Origin: Lojkania enalia
Taxonomy: Eukaryota > Ascomycota > Dothideomycetes > Pleosporales
Length of the DNA: 64,000 nt
Assembly: GCA_010094045.1 (NCBI GenBank)
Contig: ML986608.1
Span: 149,775-213,774 of the forward strand
Direction of reading: 5' to 3'
This document shows positions 1-14,500 of the stretch, piece by piece; position 1 is the stretch's first letter, and the number at the start of each line of letters is the position of its first letter. The notes beneath the pieces are model-generated. The model made no database searches. It had not been told where the DNA came from and saw nothing but the letters and a program-made list of their open reading frames with translations. The position numbers and the translations under genes were made by a program.

Positions 1-3000
1 ATTAGCTAGTAAGACTACCTCTTTAAAGGCAGGTATAATAACTATATTTATAAGAATATAGAATAAATTAATATAATAATAGAAATAACTAGTCTTAGTA
101 GACAAATAAATAAGAAGCCTAAAAGAGACCTAAGATAGCCTTCTTAAAAGCCTTAAAGGAATATAAGAAATAGTTAATAGTAAGTAAGAAATAGAACTTA
201 CAGGAATTATCTAGAAACTTAAGTAAGTTAAAAGAGTACTACTAATAATATATTATTAGTAATAAATTAAGTTAGTACTATTTAATAAGTTTAACAGAAC
301 TAGGTCTAAACTTAAAGAGTTCCTAGTAGTAGTAAGAATCTATATTAATACTAACCTAGATATTATTTAGTATAAAAACGAGAAAGTACTATTTATAGGA
401 GTATACTTAACAGGTAAACCCTTTAACTGGTTCTAGTTCTTCCTAATAGATTTTAAGAACTATATAGAAGAATACTAGAAAAGCGAAACTAAGATAATAT
501 TTACGAGCCTAGTATATTTCTAATAGAAACTTAAACTAGCGTTTAGAGATATTAACGAAGTATAAGTAGTAGAAGATAGACTCTATAATCTAGTTCAACT
601 AGAATCTATTACCTTATATATATCGAGTTTTTAACAGCTCTCGAATAAAGTTATATAGAACGACTATAGTATAATAGCGAAGTTCTATAGAGGATTAAAA
701 ATAGAAATAAGAAGGGTAATAATATATATAGAATAACCTTAGGATCTAATATTATACTTCTAACTAGTAAAGAGAATCGACGACGAACTATACTAGTTTA
801 AAAACGAGGAAAGGTAAGTATACTACTAAAGAGTATACTTTTTAGTAAAAACTACTAACGCGGGCGAACTTATAGATTTAAGCGCTACTAGAGAAAAGAA
901 GCCTAAGTTATAGGCGACTTAGGAAAAGAAGACTTAGAGGAAAGATATTAAGTACTATAATTATTAGAAACTAGAATATATAGTAAAGGAATGCTGAAGT
1001 AAAAAGAAAGAAAAGAAAAACCGGCCTATAGAAGATAAACTGTAAGAAGCAGGTAAAGAAAAACTAGCCGTAACTATAGAATATAGAACCCTATATTAGT
1101 TCTTCTATAATAAAAACGAGTATTAAATATACTAACAACTTAAAGAAACTATAGAATATTAGCTTTAGAAGAAAATATAACTTATAGCAACGCAGAAACA
1201 TATAAAAAGATAACTAGAAGAAGTTTAAGAAGAATTAGGTAAGGATAAAGAAATAAACACCCTATTACAAATAGAAGAAGCTACTATTAGAGTACTAACA
1301 CCTAAACTAGTATCTAAAGTATATTCTATATATTAACGAGGAATAATCGAGTATAAATAGGAAACTCCGGCTCTTATAGCTACCCTACGAGAAGAACTAC
1401 CTATAAGATTCTACGATAAGAATAGATTAGAATAAAATATTATCGACGTTTATAAAGAATAGTAAAATACCTACCCTAGAGAGATCTACTTCTTACATTT
1501 CCAAAAATGGATAGAGAAAACGAAAGTAGTAGAAGAATACCTTAATATAATAGATTGGAATAAGGCTGTATATATAGTATAAAAAGTAGTAGCCTTCTTA
1601 TAAAGCGAAGTACTAGTAAAATACTAGGTACTAAAGGTATCATAATATAAATAAGAATGGGACTACTAGGTTAGAGAAGACGATAACCCCTATATAAACT
1701 AATACTACCTAGTATATTTTAAGATAGTATAGATATTATATATTAAACAATAATATAAGGCCTACTAAAAAAGAAAAGAAAATATAGGTATATAGCTAAA
1801 ACAACTAAATAAAAACGAGGTACTAGAAAACTTTATAAAGTAAGAAGCTATAATAGAATAGAAAGTTACTAAACAAACCTAAAACTATATAGTACTCGAA
1901 CTTAGACCTCTACTATCTAAAGTATATATTAGAGGAAGACTATAGTATAAATATTTAGAACGAAAATACCTAAAATATATATTTATAAAAGAAGTAATAA
2001 CCTACTAGTTTAAGATAACTTAACTATATAGAAATATAGGAGAATACTATCTTATAATACTAGGATAATATTACGGCTATAAGGTATATATACTTATTAA
2101 TAGTAGAGTAATAAAGAACTTTATAGCTAGCAACTATATTACTAGAAAAGGAATACCTATAGTATAACTAGAACGACCCTATATAATCTAAACTATAGAG
2201 GGAAAAGACTTCTAGAAAAAAGTTATATATACTATAGAACTAGAAGAGTTTAAAATTCTAGGAACAACTTAATAAGGATAGATATTCTAAATTATAGAAA
2301 TTACCGACTATAATATTATCTTAGAGATTCTATAGTTAAGAAAGGAAAACCCTTAGATAAACTAGTAAACTAGACGAATTATCCTTAAAAATTCGAGTTA
2401 GCTAGTTAAAGAACAACTCGCTATAATAGCAAAAGAAGTAGTAAAAGAGTTATTCTTAATAGGAAACGTATTATATAGTATATCTAAAGAATACTAATAC
2501 TTGATAGAACAACTCTAAAAACTACTATAATACCTACCTAAATATAGAGAATACGATTATAAAATTAAACTATAACTAGAAAAAGAATTTAGATATAGAC
2601 CTATATATAGCCTAATACTAAGGGAAGTAGAGGCCCTAGAATAATATATAGACGAGTACCTGAAGAAAGGAATAATTCGAGAATTAAACTTACTAGTAGT
2701 ATACCCTATACTCTTTATAGATAAGAAAGAAATAATAGATCTATAAATATATATTAATTATTATACTCTTAACAATATTATAATTAAGAACTAATACTTC
2801 TTACTACTTATCTATAACTTAAGAAACTAATTAAGAGAAGCTACTATCTTTATAAAATTAGACATTTAGAATATATACTATTAGATCTATATTAAAGAAG
2901 GAGACGAGTAGAAAATAGTATTTAGAATAAAAAAGAGACTCTTTAAATACCTAGTTATACTATTTAAGCTTACTAATATACTAGCTACTTTCTAAAAACG

Positions 3001-5387
3001 AATTAATAAAGTATTAAGACTATACCTTAGATAATTCTATATAGTATATTTAGATAATATTCTCGTATATTTAAAAATAAAGTAAGAATATAAGAAATAT
3101 ATCGAACAAGTACTACGTATATTATAAGTAGTAAAATTATACTTTAAGGTAAGGAAATACGAATTTTATACTATATAAATAGACTACTTAGAATTTATTA
3201 TCGAACTAGAACAACTATAAATAGATCTAAACAAATTAGTAGCAATTAAAAATTAACTAACTCTAAAGTTAATTAAAGATATTTAATCTTTTAGAGAATT
3301 TTATAATTTTTATTAAACCTTTATAGATAATTAGAGTAATATAACTATACCCTTAACTCAACTATTAAGGAAAGATACTACTTTTATATAGAGAAACGAA
3401 TAAGAAAAAGCCTTCTAAGAAGTTAAGAAACAATTTTAATAAGAACTAGTACTAAAACTCTACAACCTAAAAAAGAAAGCTTTTATAGAAACTAATGTAT
3501 TAGGAATAAGAATAGCTAGAATCCTTATACAAATCTATAACAGGAAAAGATATCTAGTAGTATACTATTTACGAAAACTTATATTAGCAGAGATAAATTA
3601 TAATATATATAACTAAGAACTTCTAGCTATTATAGTATACTTTAAAGAATAGCGTATATATTTATAAGGAGTAAAATAGTAAACTAAAGTCTATTACGAT
3701 TATAAGAACCTTACTACCTTCCTTACTACTAAAACTCTTACCCCTAGATAGGTTAGATAGTTATAAAAACTAGCTATATTCGACTTTAAGATCGTCTATA
3801 TTAGTAGAAAATAAAACCGAAGAGTAGATGTATTAAGTAGACTATTAGAATAAAAATAAGAGAAAGGAACTATAGCTATACTACTAAGAAGATAATAAGA
3901 TAGAAGTATAGTATATAATTATCTACAACTCATAGTAACAACTATTATTAAAAAAGTAAGCTAGATAACTCTAATTAGATTAGCAATAAATAGAATACCC
4001 GAAGAACTCTAAGAATAAGAACTAGAATAGATAGATAGACTACTATATATCTACAACTAGATCTACGTACTAGCTAAGATTAGAAAAGAATTTATTAGAT
4101 AATTCTATAAAGCCTCTACCTACGGATACTAAAGAATAGAGAAAACGCTAGAACGAATCCTTAAAGGATTCTACTTTCCTAAAGTAAGAGAATAGGTAAA
4201 AAATATATTATAAGAATACGTAGACTACTAATAGAATAAATCTAATAGATATATACTTTATAGACTATTATAAAATCTAGAAATACTAACTAAACTATAG
4301 ACGGAAATTATTATAGACTTTATTATTAAGCTACTAAAGTTAAAGGACTACCCTAAAGAAGAAGTATATAACTCTATTATAATAATTATAGATAGACTTA
4401 TAAAATATACCTACTTTATTCCCTATAATAAAGTATTATTAGTAGAGTAGATTGTAAACATCTTTCTAAAATAGATTATTGTATAATATAGGGTACTATA
4501 AAAGATAATTATAGACTAAAATACTAAGTTTATTTTAAAGTTTTAGTAAATAATTATAAACTTACTAGAAATTAAATATAAGATATCTATAGCATTTTAC
4601 CTATAAATAGATAGATAGATAGATAGAATAAATAAACTAAATAGTAGAGTAATACTTATAGTACTACCTTAACTACAGATAAAATAATTAGATAATACTA
4701 CTACTAATAGCGCAACTTGCGTATAATAGTACTATATATAGTATAACCGGAATATTACTATTTATAGTAAACGATAGGTATAAACTAAAAACCTATAACA
4801 CCCTAATTAAAGTAGTATTATAGATACTCTGGGTATAGAAACGAGTCGAGATTATTTAATAAACATAAGACTTACTAAAGAAAGACTTCTAGTTCCTATA
4901 ATATATTATAAAGAAATACTATAATAAGAAATATAAATAACTATTTTATTTTAAGAAGGGAGAAAAAGTTTAGCTGCTACAATAAAATATTTAAAGTAAA
5001 CGACTAAATAGTAAACTAGATTATATTAAAATTAGACTATATAAGATTAAGAAATAAATATTACCCGTAAACTATTAATTTAAATTATCTACAGCTATAA
5101 AAATCTATCTAACCTTCTATATTATATTTATAGAAAAGGCACCCCAGGACGCTAAACTAGTAGTATATAATATAGACGTATATAGAGAAGACTAGAAATA
5201 GGAAGTTAAGAAAATAATACTATTTAATTAAATAGTTAGAAATAGACGAATATAGGAACCTATAGAATAATACCTAAAAACTAGAAGAAAACCTTAACTT
5301 TATAGTATTATAGGTATATTATAAAAGCTAAATTCGCGAAGAAAATCTAGAGATAGAGTCGTAGGATTAAATAATATTAGCTATATT

Positions 5388-5632
5388 ATAGGAGGCGACT
5401 CCGCCTTAGAAAGGAGACCCGCCTTATAATCCGCTTCTTTCTCTTCCTTAAGCTACTCCCACGTATATTTATAACCCTCTACTTACCTATACTTTACTTA
5501 TTTACGAATCTTTTAAAGACGCTAAACTTTTGTCTAGACTACTACTATCTTACTACTTATATCCTCCAGCTAATCTAGGATCTTTTAATACTCCTTTTTA
5601 GCCAGCTAAAACTAGTAATCTAATTTGTTAAC
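5388..5632 (-). pseudogene. Antisense accessory ORF ghost of gypsy G1 (coiled-coil-like)
   Basis: The minus strand between the end of pol and the 3' LTR reads as one frame of about 80 codons broken by ten stops. All ten are TAA or TAG and none is TGA. Replacing each by Gln, as expected from CAA/CAG under RIP, gives a Lys/Glu/Gln/Leu-rich helical protein, with pieces such as LAKKEY.KILD.LEDIS and GYKYTWE.LKEEKEADYK. No known domain is recognised. It occupies the same place and strand as antisense ghosts in families A/B and H. That it was once translated is an inference from the clean frame. Confidence 0.55.
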
Positions 5633-6017
5633 CTTTTTATTTTAACGTTCTACTACTATATATAAATATTATAAACTAATAAGGGAATTAAAGTATACGA
5701 GTATTTTAGATATTATAGGAAATATTATAAGATAACTATATACTAGACTAAAAGTATTTAGAATAGTATAATTGTTTTAAAGTCTCCTTTTTATTAATTT
5801 TATATATTAGCCCCTTACGAGAATAATAAGAATAAGATATTATAATTAAACTAGAAAAGTTAATACGGTTGGTATAATAATAGCAACTTAATATAGAATA
5901 ATAAGAAGAAGGTATTAGAGAAGTATATAAAGAACGTATAAGCGGCTTACTAACCCTACTATATAATTAAGAAGAACGGAATAACTCTTAGGCTAAGAGT
6001 TTAGAGAAGGAGAATAG

Positions 6018-6362
6018 TATTATAGATACTCTTATACTAGAGCCTATTAAGGTATAGAATTCTATATAGATAAGCGAGTAGAGCTAGATTATATAAATAG
6101 CTTAGCAACTTAGTTGAAACTAAGCTACTAAGCCCGCTTAGTCGTAGGTAGGCGACTAAGTAGAAGAATAGTAGAAAGACTAAATTATATTTAACAACCT
6201 TATAATTCTAACCTTTATAGCTCTTTATAGTTAACTTAAATATCCTTTATATACTCTATTTATATACTTCTATTATAAGCCTATAAGAATAATCTTTTAG
6301 TAGTATATAATTACTCTTAGTTATTACCCTATCCTATACTCGGCCAACCTAAGGCCGTTATA
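6018..6362 (+). repeat. 3' LTR of gypsy G1 (family Y LTR)
   Basis: The LTR begins TATTATAGATA right after a purine tract (AGAGAAGGAGAATAG, 6003-6017) and ends ...GCCGTTATA. Both ends are consistent with an original TG...CA changed to TA...TA by RIP. It matches, in reverse orientation, the solo LTR at 17110-17473, and partial copies at 28184-28371 and 44323-44489. It holds the palindromic AGTTAACT/AGCTTAGTT-type repeats of this family. Confidence 0.82.
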
Positions 6363-7236
6363 AAAAGATTCTAATACTTTATATATCTTCTTATTTATTA
6401 TATATACTTTAGCCTCTTAATATAGTTTACTTCTTACTATTAAAGCTAAAGTATTTATATTATATATAAGACTTAGCACGCTAATACATCTACTATATTA
6501 ATAAAGAAAACTTCTTTCCAGCTTTTAGGAACGTATTTTTTAATATATTTACGTATAAGAACTATTAAAAGGCCTTTAAGGTAATAGAAATTATTCTTTT
6601 AAACGCGTAGGTTATATTAGATTATCTTAATATATAACTATATTCTCTACTAGAACTACTTTTATAAGAAAACTTTTAATAGTCTAAAACTCTAAATAAT
6701 ATATATAAATTTAGGTTACAATTAATACTTATATAAAAGTTCTTTATATAATTACTAAAAGAGGTGTAAAAAGAATTCTTATAGCTTATAAAAGGTACTA
6801 AGTTAATACTATATTAGAATATACTTCTTTAAACTCGCAACTCTAAGCTTAAAAGGTAATTAGAAGAAGTAACTAAGTATAAAATATATAAAAGAAAGTA
6901 TATTTAGTATAGTAGTATAGTATTATATAGTAAGGGATCTTTATATATAACTATTAAAGTATCTATAGGCTCTCAGCCCTTTAAGAAAACTCGTAGTACT
7001 AATACTTAAGAAAGGGTCTAACCAGCTTAATACTACTATAGTAACTATAGTAAGACTAGATATAATATTTATACGTACTAAAAGGATAGTAGAGAAAATT
7101 CTAAATTAGATAAAAGTATATTATATATAGAATCTCTTATTAGTATTAAATAAATTAACTTTTTATATATAGTATTTGTTGCGCTAAGAAAAAGTAGCCG
7201 CTTTAATAGAATAGCCGCTTTAATAGTAGAATATAT
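6363..7236 (+). mobile_element. Fot1/pogo-type DNA transposon F1, right half
   Basis: This is the 3' half of a Tc1/mariner-superfamily (pogo/Fot1) element with its transposase on the + strand. It matches the reverse complement of the complete copy F2 (15094-16942). It ends in the family's inverted repeat, with two GCCGCTTTAATAG blocks and GTAGAATATAT, followed by the target TA at 7237-7238. The transposase C-terminal region (compare FLPAFKNAF in F2) is RIP-broken. The left half is missing because G1 inserted here; it should lie beyond the left edge of the window. Confidence 0.78.
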
Positions 7237-7238
7237 TA

Positions 7239-7319
7239 TATATTAATTTAAATAGGCCGTTAAAAGTTTAGTAAGGTAATAGCTTACTTATACTAATAGC
7301 TTACTTATAAACTATATTA
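7239..7319 (-). mobile_element. End fragment of E-type non-autonomous pogo element (E')
   Basis: These 81 bases match, in reverse, the left end of element E (26565-27884). They include the TAAGCTATTAGTATAAG-type 17-bp terminal motif, in about two copies, and the end CTTATAAACTATATTA, followed by TA. F1 inserted inside it, so the rest lies outside the window. Confidence 0.65.
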
Positions 7320-7321
7320 TA

Positions 7322-7569
7322 TAAAGGTTGAAAAAATTAATAGAGTAGACTATTTACTCTTATAAGCTGTTTACTTATAAAATATACTAAAAGTTAGAAT
7401 AAACTACTAGAAATAGTAAGATACTATATCTAATTAGAATATATTAGATAATAGATTAAAAAGCTTTAGAATAAACCTATAAAAAAGAAAGTAGATATTA
7501 TAAATATAAGTTACTAAATAGTATTACTTCTATAATTAGAGCTTAACCTAATATTAGCTACTATAAGAG
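7322..7569 (+). repeat. Remnant of older gypsy A' : end of internal region plus first part of its 3' LTR
   Basis: 7380-7495 matches the last internal bases of elements A and B, including a degraded polypurine tract (AAAAAAGAAAGTAGA). From 7496 (TATTATAAATATAAG) it matches the start of the A-family LTR. The LTR breaks at 7569, where complete element A is inserted with target duplication AAGAG. It resumes at 15046, 16945 and 17474, and ends at 17722. It is therefore the oldest layer of the nest. Confidence 0.8.
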
Positions 7570-8109
7570 TATTATAAATACAGAATGCTAAGAGATACTA
7601 CTTCTATAGTTAGGGCTTAATCTAATATTAGCTACTATACAGGTCAACTCAGACGAGGACTAATAAGGTAGTAACAAGCAGAAGTATATTAAGGACTAGT
7701 TATTAGACAGCGAGTAGTAGGACTGTAGAAACTAGAGAGATAATTAGTTAGATAATAAGGTATAGTACAACCTATATACGTAATAATAGCAGAAGTATCA
7801 GGTATAGTAGGTTAGACCTAACAGACCTAACAGATCTGATAAGTAGAGGCTTAGCGGTCTTAGACCTAGCTATATAAGACGGAAGATCTTCTTAGTAGAT
7901 TAGGTCCTATATAGTTATTCTCGCAGATTTATCTCGTTACTCTATTAGACTTCTAAATATACTTATTATATTCGAAGAACCAGCGAACCTAATACCCTCT
8001 CTTTACTAAAGCTACTACCTCTAACTAATCTAATATAAATAAGGCTCTAGCGCGTATACAACTGCAACAGCAGTTATTATATATACTAGTAGTATATAGG
8101 TTAGTAATA
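7570..8109 (+). repeat. 5' LTR of gypsy A
   Basis: The LTR is 540 bp, starts TATTATAAATACAG and ends GGTTAGTAATA, and equals the 3' LTR in length. Differences between the two LTRs are mostly C/T and G/A, as RIP would give. The less mutated host LTR end at 17722 reads GTTAGTAACA, which shows that the original end was ...ACA. Confidence 0.9.
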
Positions 8110-11100
8110 TAATAACTACCTAATATTAAGAGAATAGGAACTATCTAAAGATGTCTACTACATCGTAAAGTTAAGTTATAATAACCTAAAGGCTATAAGC
8201 CCTAGAAGAAGTTATAGCATAAAAAGTATAGGAATAGGAGACCTATATTATATAGATATAATATAAGCTAGCTGTAGCTAGAGCCGACCTAGTTAAAGCT
8301 AAATAATAAGTATAAGCTAAGATAGCTTTACTAAAGAAATTTAATAGTAAGAAAGAATATGTTAACCCTTTTCTTATATTAATAGAGCTGTACTTTAGGT
8401 TTAACAGTACGACCTTCTTCTTAGATAAGGATAAGATCTTAGCTATAATAATAAATATAGAAGAGATACTACTAGTATAAGCTAAACTATTTATAGCCGA
8501 TTAGCTAGAGAATAGAAGTAATATAAAGAAGACTAGGAAATCTATAGACGAACCCTTTAAGAGTTGGGAAAGATTTAAGGATAAGGTCCAAAATATCTTT
8601 AGAGAAGTAGATATAGAATAAGAAGTATAAAGGAAACTACTAAGGTTAACCTAGACTAAAAGGGTAATAGATTATACCATAGAGTTCTAGAGATTTAGTA
8701 CTAGACTAGGATAGGATAATAGCGTATTAGTAAGAATCTTCTATAAAGGGCTTAAAGATAAGGTTAAGAACGACCTAGCTAGAGAGGAAAGGCTAATAAA
8801 GCTATTAGAAATAATCAAATTGGTAGTTAGGATTAACAACTATTAACACGAGCGGGAGATAGAAAAATAATCTTAGCCGCAAGTATTTATACTAACTAAA
8901 AAGGAAAGTAAGATAGTACTATAGGATAATAATCTAATAGTCCTAGGAAAAGTCGAAAAGGATAAGGGAAAGAACTACTAATAATTAAGGATAAGCAATC
9001 TTAAAAAAGAAAGGCTTAAAAAGGATGTCTTCTATATAGATAAAAAGGGTACTATGCGAAAGAATGTTTAAATAAGAAGAAAGAAGCTAGAATAATAATT
9101 ACGCAGCCTACTAATAGATGCTAATAACTAACGTAGTATTAGATATATTATACGGATAATAAATGCGGAATATATTACTCAGTAAAAGAAGGAAGCAATT
9201 ATTAGCTACAACTAAAAAGGGTAGTAGTAGTTATTAGATACACGGAATACTTACTAGGTATACTAAAACTCGATAGCATAATAATTCTAGAGAGAATAAA
9301 GTAAAAGAAGTACTAGATCTATAATAAAATATACTAAGTAAAACTATACCCCTAGAAATATTAGAATATACCGTTTAAAGAAGCAACGTTCCGAAACAAC
9401 TAGAGCGTATTAGAAGCCGTAGTAAAATTAGTAGGAAAAGTTACGAACGAAGAAATATTCGAGTATATATAAGAGATATACTAAAGCTACTCTATAGAAC
9501 TAGTAAAGGGTAAAAAAGGGAAATATATACTACCCTATAAGAATAGCTGCGAAAAAGATTAGGCCAGCTATTACTAGGATAATTGCTAGATATATAAGGG
9601 TATTAAGATAAAGCTAGGAGTGTAGCCGAAAATAGATACGTAATTATTACTAAAAATCTTACTATCTTAAGATAAAATAGAGGATTATATAGAAAACGGG
9701 TATTATTAGATTTATAGAAGTCTAATTTACCTTAAAACTAAATATCTATACCGGCTTAGTAAAATTGTTATAGAAGCTAAAAAGCCGAGAAAGATAGTCT
9801 TAGAGGTAAGAGAAATATAGGGAGACGTTAGAGGGCGACTTAATATTACAGCTCGTAAGATAATAGGAGTAAGTATACCTAAAGAGGAAGAATATCCTAA
9901 GAATAATATATATTTAGAAGAATATAAAGTTTTAAACTAGAAATAATATATAGTTAAATACTAGTACTACTAAGATATATTTAGAGTATTTAGATAGTAA
10001 GGATTAGATAAAGATTACCAACTAATTAAATAGCAATAGTATTTCTTAGAATAGAAGTATAAGATATATAGTAAATAGGTAAAGGCCGCTCACGCCTAAG
10101 AACTATAGATAAGATACAGTATAGATAGATATCTACTATATAGAGAAGAGAAGGAGAAGGTAGAGTTCTTCCTATCTTAGCTAAAAAACTAAGTAGCCTC
10201 TAAGGTAATAGCTATACCGAGAAACCGGGCAGGAAAGCTATTAGAAAGGTTACTAGTATAGTACCTTTATATATAGTACTCTGAGCGGAGTTTAACGGAA
10301 AGAAGCTTAAAATACTACTTAATAGTAGAGCTTCAGACACATTTATATTAGTATAATAGGTTTATAAGAATAATATAGAGTAGAGAGAAAAAGCAGTACC
10401 TTATATAATATATCTAGTAGATAATAAGCTAATAGACTATAGTAGAGGAGTTATACTAATATAAACTAAGAAGCGAGCGCTTAATATTATAGGATATACT
10501 AATATAAAGAGTATTAATATTATAAACCTAGGAAAATTTAATATATTACTAGGTATAGACTAGCTAGCTAAATATAATTCTAGAGTAGATTAGCAGTAAG
10601 GGATAGTTTATAAGCTATAGAGCCGTACTAGAACGGAGCGGATAGTAGGATAGTATAAGGTAAGATATCCTTCGGGTCTACAGTTAATATAGAGAGTATT
10701 AGTAGCTATAATAGTAAAATATCTTAAGAAAATAAAATAGACGCTAGATATTATTATAGTTTAAAAAGTATATAAAAAACTATAAGACGATAGTATACTT
10801 TAAGAAATCTAAGAAGATTATAGCGAATTTGCAGAACTATATAAAGAAGTAGAAAACGGAGGATTATCTAAGTATAAGGAATACAACTATAAAATTATTA
10901 TCGAGGATAAAAGGAAACTAAAACCTAATCTAATATACGACTTAAACTAAGAGTAAAGAGAAGAACTTAAAAAGTATATCTAAAAGAATTTAGTAAGAGG
11001 GTATATATAACTAAGCTAAAGTAAAATAGCTTCGCTAATAATATTCGTACTAAAAAAGAATAGTAAACTAAGATTATATATAGACTATAAACAACTAAAT

Positions 11101-13774
11101 AACGCAACTAAAAAAAATAGATATCTATTACCTAGGATAATAGAACTTATAAGTTAATTATAAGAAGCTAAGTAGTTTATAAAGTTTAATATAAGAGAAG
11201 AATACTACTAAATTCGGATAAAGGAGGGCTATAAATAGAAAATAGTATTTAAGATAAGAGAAGGTCTTTTTAAATATCTAGTAATACTATTTAAACTTAT
11301 AAATATACTAGTAACCTTCTAAGCGGTTATAAATAATGTGTTAAGGGAATACTTAGACGTATTTATAACGGTATATTTAGATAACATTCTAGTCTATATA
11401 AATAGATTACTAAGAGAGTATAAGAAATATATTAGAAAAGTACTAGCAAAACTATAGGAGTATAAGTTACTTATAGCCCCAGAAAAATACGAGTTTTATA
11501 AGACGGAAATAGAGTTCTTAGAGTTCTAGATATCTAGAGACGGTATTAAGATAGAATAGGAAAAGATTAAAATAATACTAGAATAGCTAGTACCTACTTT
11601 AATTAAATAAGTCTAATCCTTCTTAAGCTTTACAAATTTCTATAGAAAATTTATAAGTAGGTACTCTAGAATAGTAGTACCCTTAATAGAGATTACTAAG
11701 AAAGAAAAAGGGTTTAAGTAGTAGAAAGTATAGTAAAAAGCCTTTAAAGAACTAAAAGCTTACTTTACTTTAGTATTAATACTAAGGATGCTAGATCTAG
11801 AGAAGTAATTCTAAGTGGAAACTAATACTTTAGATAAAGTAATAGGCGCTTACTTAAGTTAATAAGATAAAAATGGAAAATAGAGGCTACGAGCCTACTT
11901 TTCTAGAAAAATAAAACTAGAAGAACTCAACTACAACGTGCATAATAAGGAACTATTAGTAGTAGTTAAAGCGTTAAGAGAATAGCGAGTATATTTAGTA
12001 GAAACTAAATACCTATTTAAAGTCTAAATAGATTATAAAAACCTTATATATTTTTAATAATAAAGAAACTTATAGAAAGATAAATATAATAGGCGAAACG
12101 ATTAGTAGACTACAACTTTAAAATAACGTACTAGAAAGGGTTAGAAAATACAGCTATAGACGTATTAAGTCGCCGAGCCAACTATATAACTAAGGAAAAG
12201 TATAAAAGAAACGTGATCCTAAAAAAGGAATTAGATAGATCTCTTATATATAACTACTCGTAAGTCGCTTAGGTTATAAAACTAACTATACTAGAGTAAA
12301 TTTAATAGTAGAAGCTAAGGGATATATAGATAGTAGAATAATATTTAACGAGTAGTAAAGAAGTAAAAATAATTGAAAACGCAACTTAGAAACAACTATA
12401 TATATATCTACATATATAATAGCGGATAATAAAAGAATTATATAAATTACTAGAATAGAGATATTTAGAAGTAGTAGAAATAAAGTAAAAGCTAAGAAAA
12501 AGTTTTACCCTTACTAACGCAAGAAGAGAAGTATAAGATATACTCTATAAATACTTAGAATGCGGAAAGAATAAGGCTACAAGATATAAGTCTTATAAAT
12601 TCTTATAGCTATTAGAAGTATCTAAAGGACTATAGGAATGGATTACAATTAATTTTATAACTAAGCTATTAGAATTAGTAGAGCTAGAATTAAAAAGAAG
12701 ATGCGATATAATTATAAATATAGTAGATTAGCTAATAAAATATATATACTTTAGACTAGTATTAAAAATAATAATAGTATCTAAACTAGTATACGAATTA
12801 TTATATATAGTATTTGCGGAGTATAAAGTTCTAAAGTATATTACCTTAGATAGAAATAAGTTGTTTATATCTAAATACTAGTAAGGATAGATAGAGAAAA
12901 TAGAAATCTAATAATAGATATCTACTAGTTTCCACCTATAAATAGACGGCTAAATAGAATAAGTTAACTAGAATCTAGAAATATATTTAAAGATATATAT
13001 TAATAAATAATAAAATAATTAGGTTAAACTATTATCTATAGTATAGATAGCTTATAATAGAATAACCTAGAGTATTATAGGGACTATACCCTTTAAAGCT
13101 AACTATAGATAGAAAGCCGTTACGTATTAGGAATAGAAAGAGAAGAAATCTCTAGTTCTACTAGCAGACTAGAAAGCTAAAGAAATAAAGGAAGTCTATA
13201 ATTAACTTAAGGAAAAGATTTAGTTAAAAAATCTTAGAATAGTAGAATAAGCTAATAAGTTAAGAATTAAGGGATTAACTTTTAAAGAGGGGGGTAAAGT
13301 TTTCCTGTTAATAAAAAACTTAAAGACTAAGAGACCTATAAAAAAGTTAGATTATAAAAGAATAGGACTATTTCTAATTAAAGAATAGATTAGACCTATA
13401 AATTTTAAACTAAAGCTATTAAGTAATATAAAAGTATATCTAGTATTTTATAAGTTAAAACTAGAACTAGTACTAGATAATATACTACTATAAGAAACTA
13501 TCGATATAGAACTAGAATAAGAATATAAAGTAGAATATATACTAGTAAGAAAGCGGTTTAGACGTTAGTAGAAGTATCTAGTAAAGTAGAAAGAATACCT
13601 ATAAGAGAAAAGTTTATAGGAACTAGTATAAAACCTTACTAACTATACTATAAAGTTAAAGGAGTTTTACTAGAAGGCTAGAATAATAGATTATTAAGTA
13701 AAGTCTAGTTAGAAAATAATAGTAGTAGTAATATAAAAGAAGCTTCTTATATAGAACTCAGAGTAATAGTAGAA

Positions 13775-14340
13775 AGTGCTTTAGATCCGGTAGACCTTCT
13801 CTCCTCTTCCTCCAACTTCTCTTACTCTTCTATTAACTTTACCTCTCGTTTTCTAAGGTCTAAACTATACTCTTCTAGAAAATAGACGTATTTCTTAGCG
13901 CGCTTTAAATAAGAAAGAACTACCTAATAGCAACGCGTAAATTCCTTAAAATAATAAATCTCCTCTTTCTTAGCAGCTATAAAATTCTAATAAGTAGAGG
14001 TAGACTTCTTATAAGCCTTTAATATATTTGCTAGAAAATAGCGAAGGGTATCCTTAGTTAGAGAAAGATTGTAGGATAGACTCTAAGAAAGGTACTCTCT
14101 ATATATAGAAGAAAGAGTAGTATTACTATAGTAGTTATAGTTTATAGACTAATAGTTTAAATAATAGTAAGATAGATCTATTATAATATCTAGGGAAAGA
14201 ATTAAGTAACTAGTATAATAGTTATAGGTAGAAGTATTTTCGCGTTAAACTTTTAGTATAGTAGAAGGAAAAAAGGAAGAAGAATAGGGCTATACTCGCG
14301 AGCTAAGTAGGACCTACTAGAATATATAAAGTACCGACCC
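13775..14340 (-). pseudogene. Antisense accessory ORF ghost of gypsy A
   Basis: On the minus strand between pol and the 3' LTR, one frame runs for about 185 codons with roughly seven stops, all TAA/TAG. Readable parts include AKKEEIYYFKEFTRCY, SYLKRAKKYVYFLEEYSLD and RKREVKLIEE, then a Glu-rich stretch EKLEEEERR. The C-terminal half looks like a charged coiled coil. The same frame is conserved in element B (about 36665-37230). No domain is recognised. It is probably a former antisense gene of the element rather than chance, because the same strand and place recur in other gypsy families here. Confidence 0.55.
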
Positions 14341-14500
14341 TAGAATAGAAAAATATAGATGTAGTACTATAATACACCTACGTAGAATATATTAGAAGCT
14401 AGAATAAGCTGCTAGAAATAGTAGGGTACTATACCTAGACGGAATAAATAAGATAATAGATTAAAGAGCTTCGGGATAAACCTATAAAAGGGGAAGCAGG

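Larger units (their letters stand above)
1..6362 (+). mobile_element. Ty3/gypsy LTR retrotransposon G1, RIP-degraded, 5' end outside window
   Basis: This is a gag-pol retroelement that copied itself through RNA; it is now dead. Reading through the stops, the + strand shows a protease-like stretch near 2060-2160 (LINSR then VIKNFIA), a reverse transcriptase at about 2640-3100 ending in YLDNILVY (the YLDDILVY box), an RNase H region at about 3470-3850, and an integrase core at about 4290-4650 (DFI..L, then IIIIIDRLIKYTYFI). The order PR-RT-RH-IN marks Ty3/gypsy. Stops are nearly all TAA/TAG. The element ends with a 3' LTR at 6018-6362 and lies inside pogo element F1, whose right half resumes at 6363. 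A second, truncated copy begins at about 44323. The family is certain; the boundaries within pol are approximate. Confidence 0.88.
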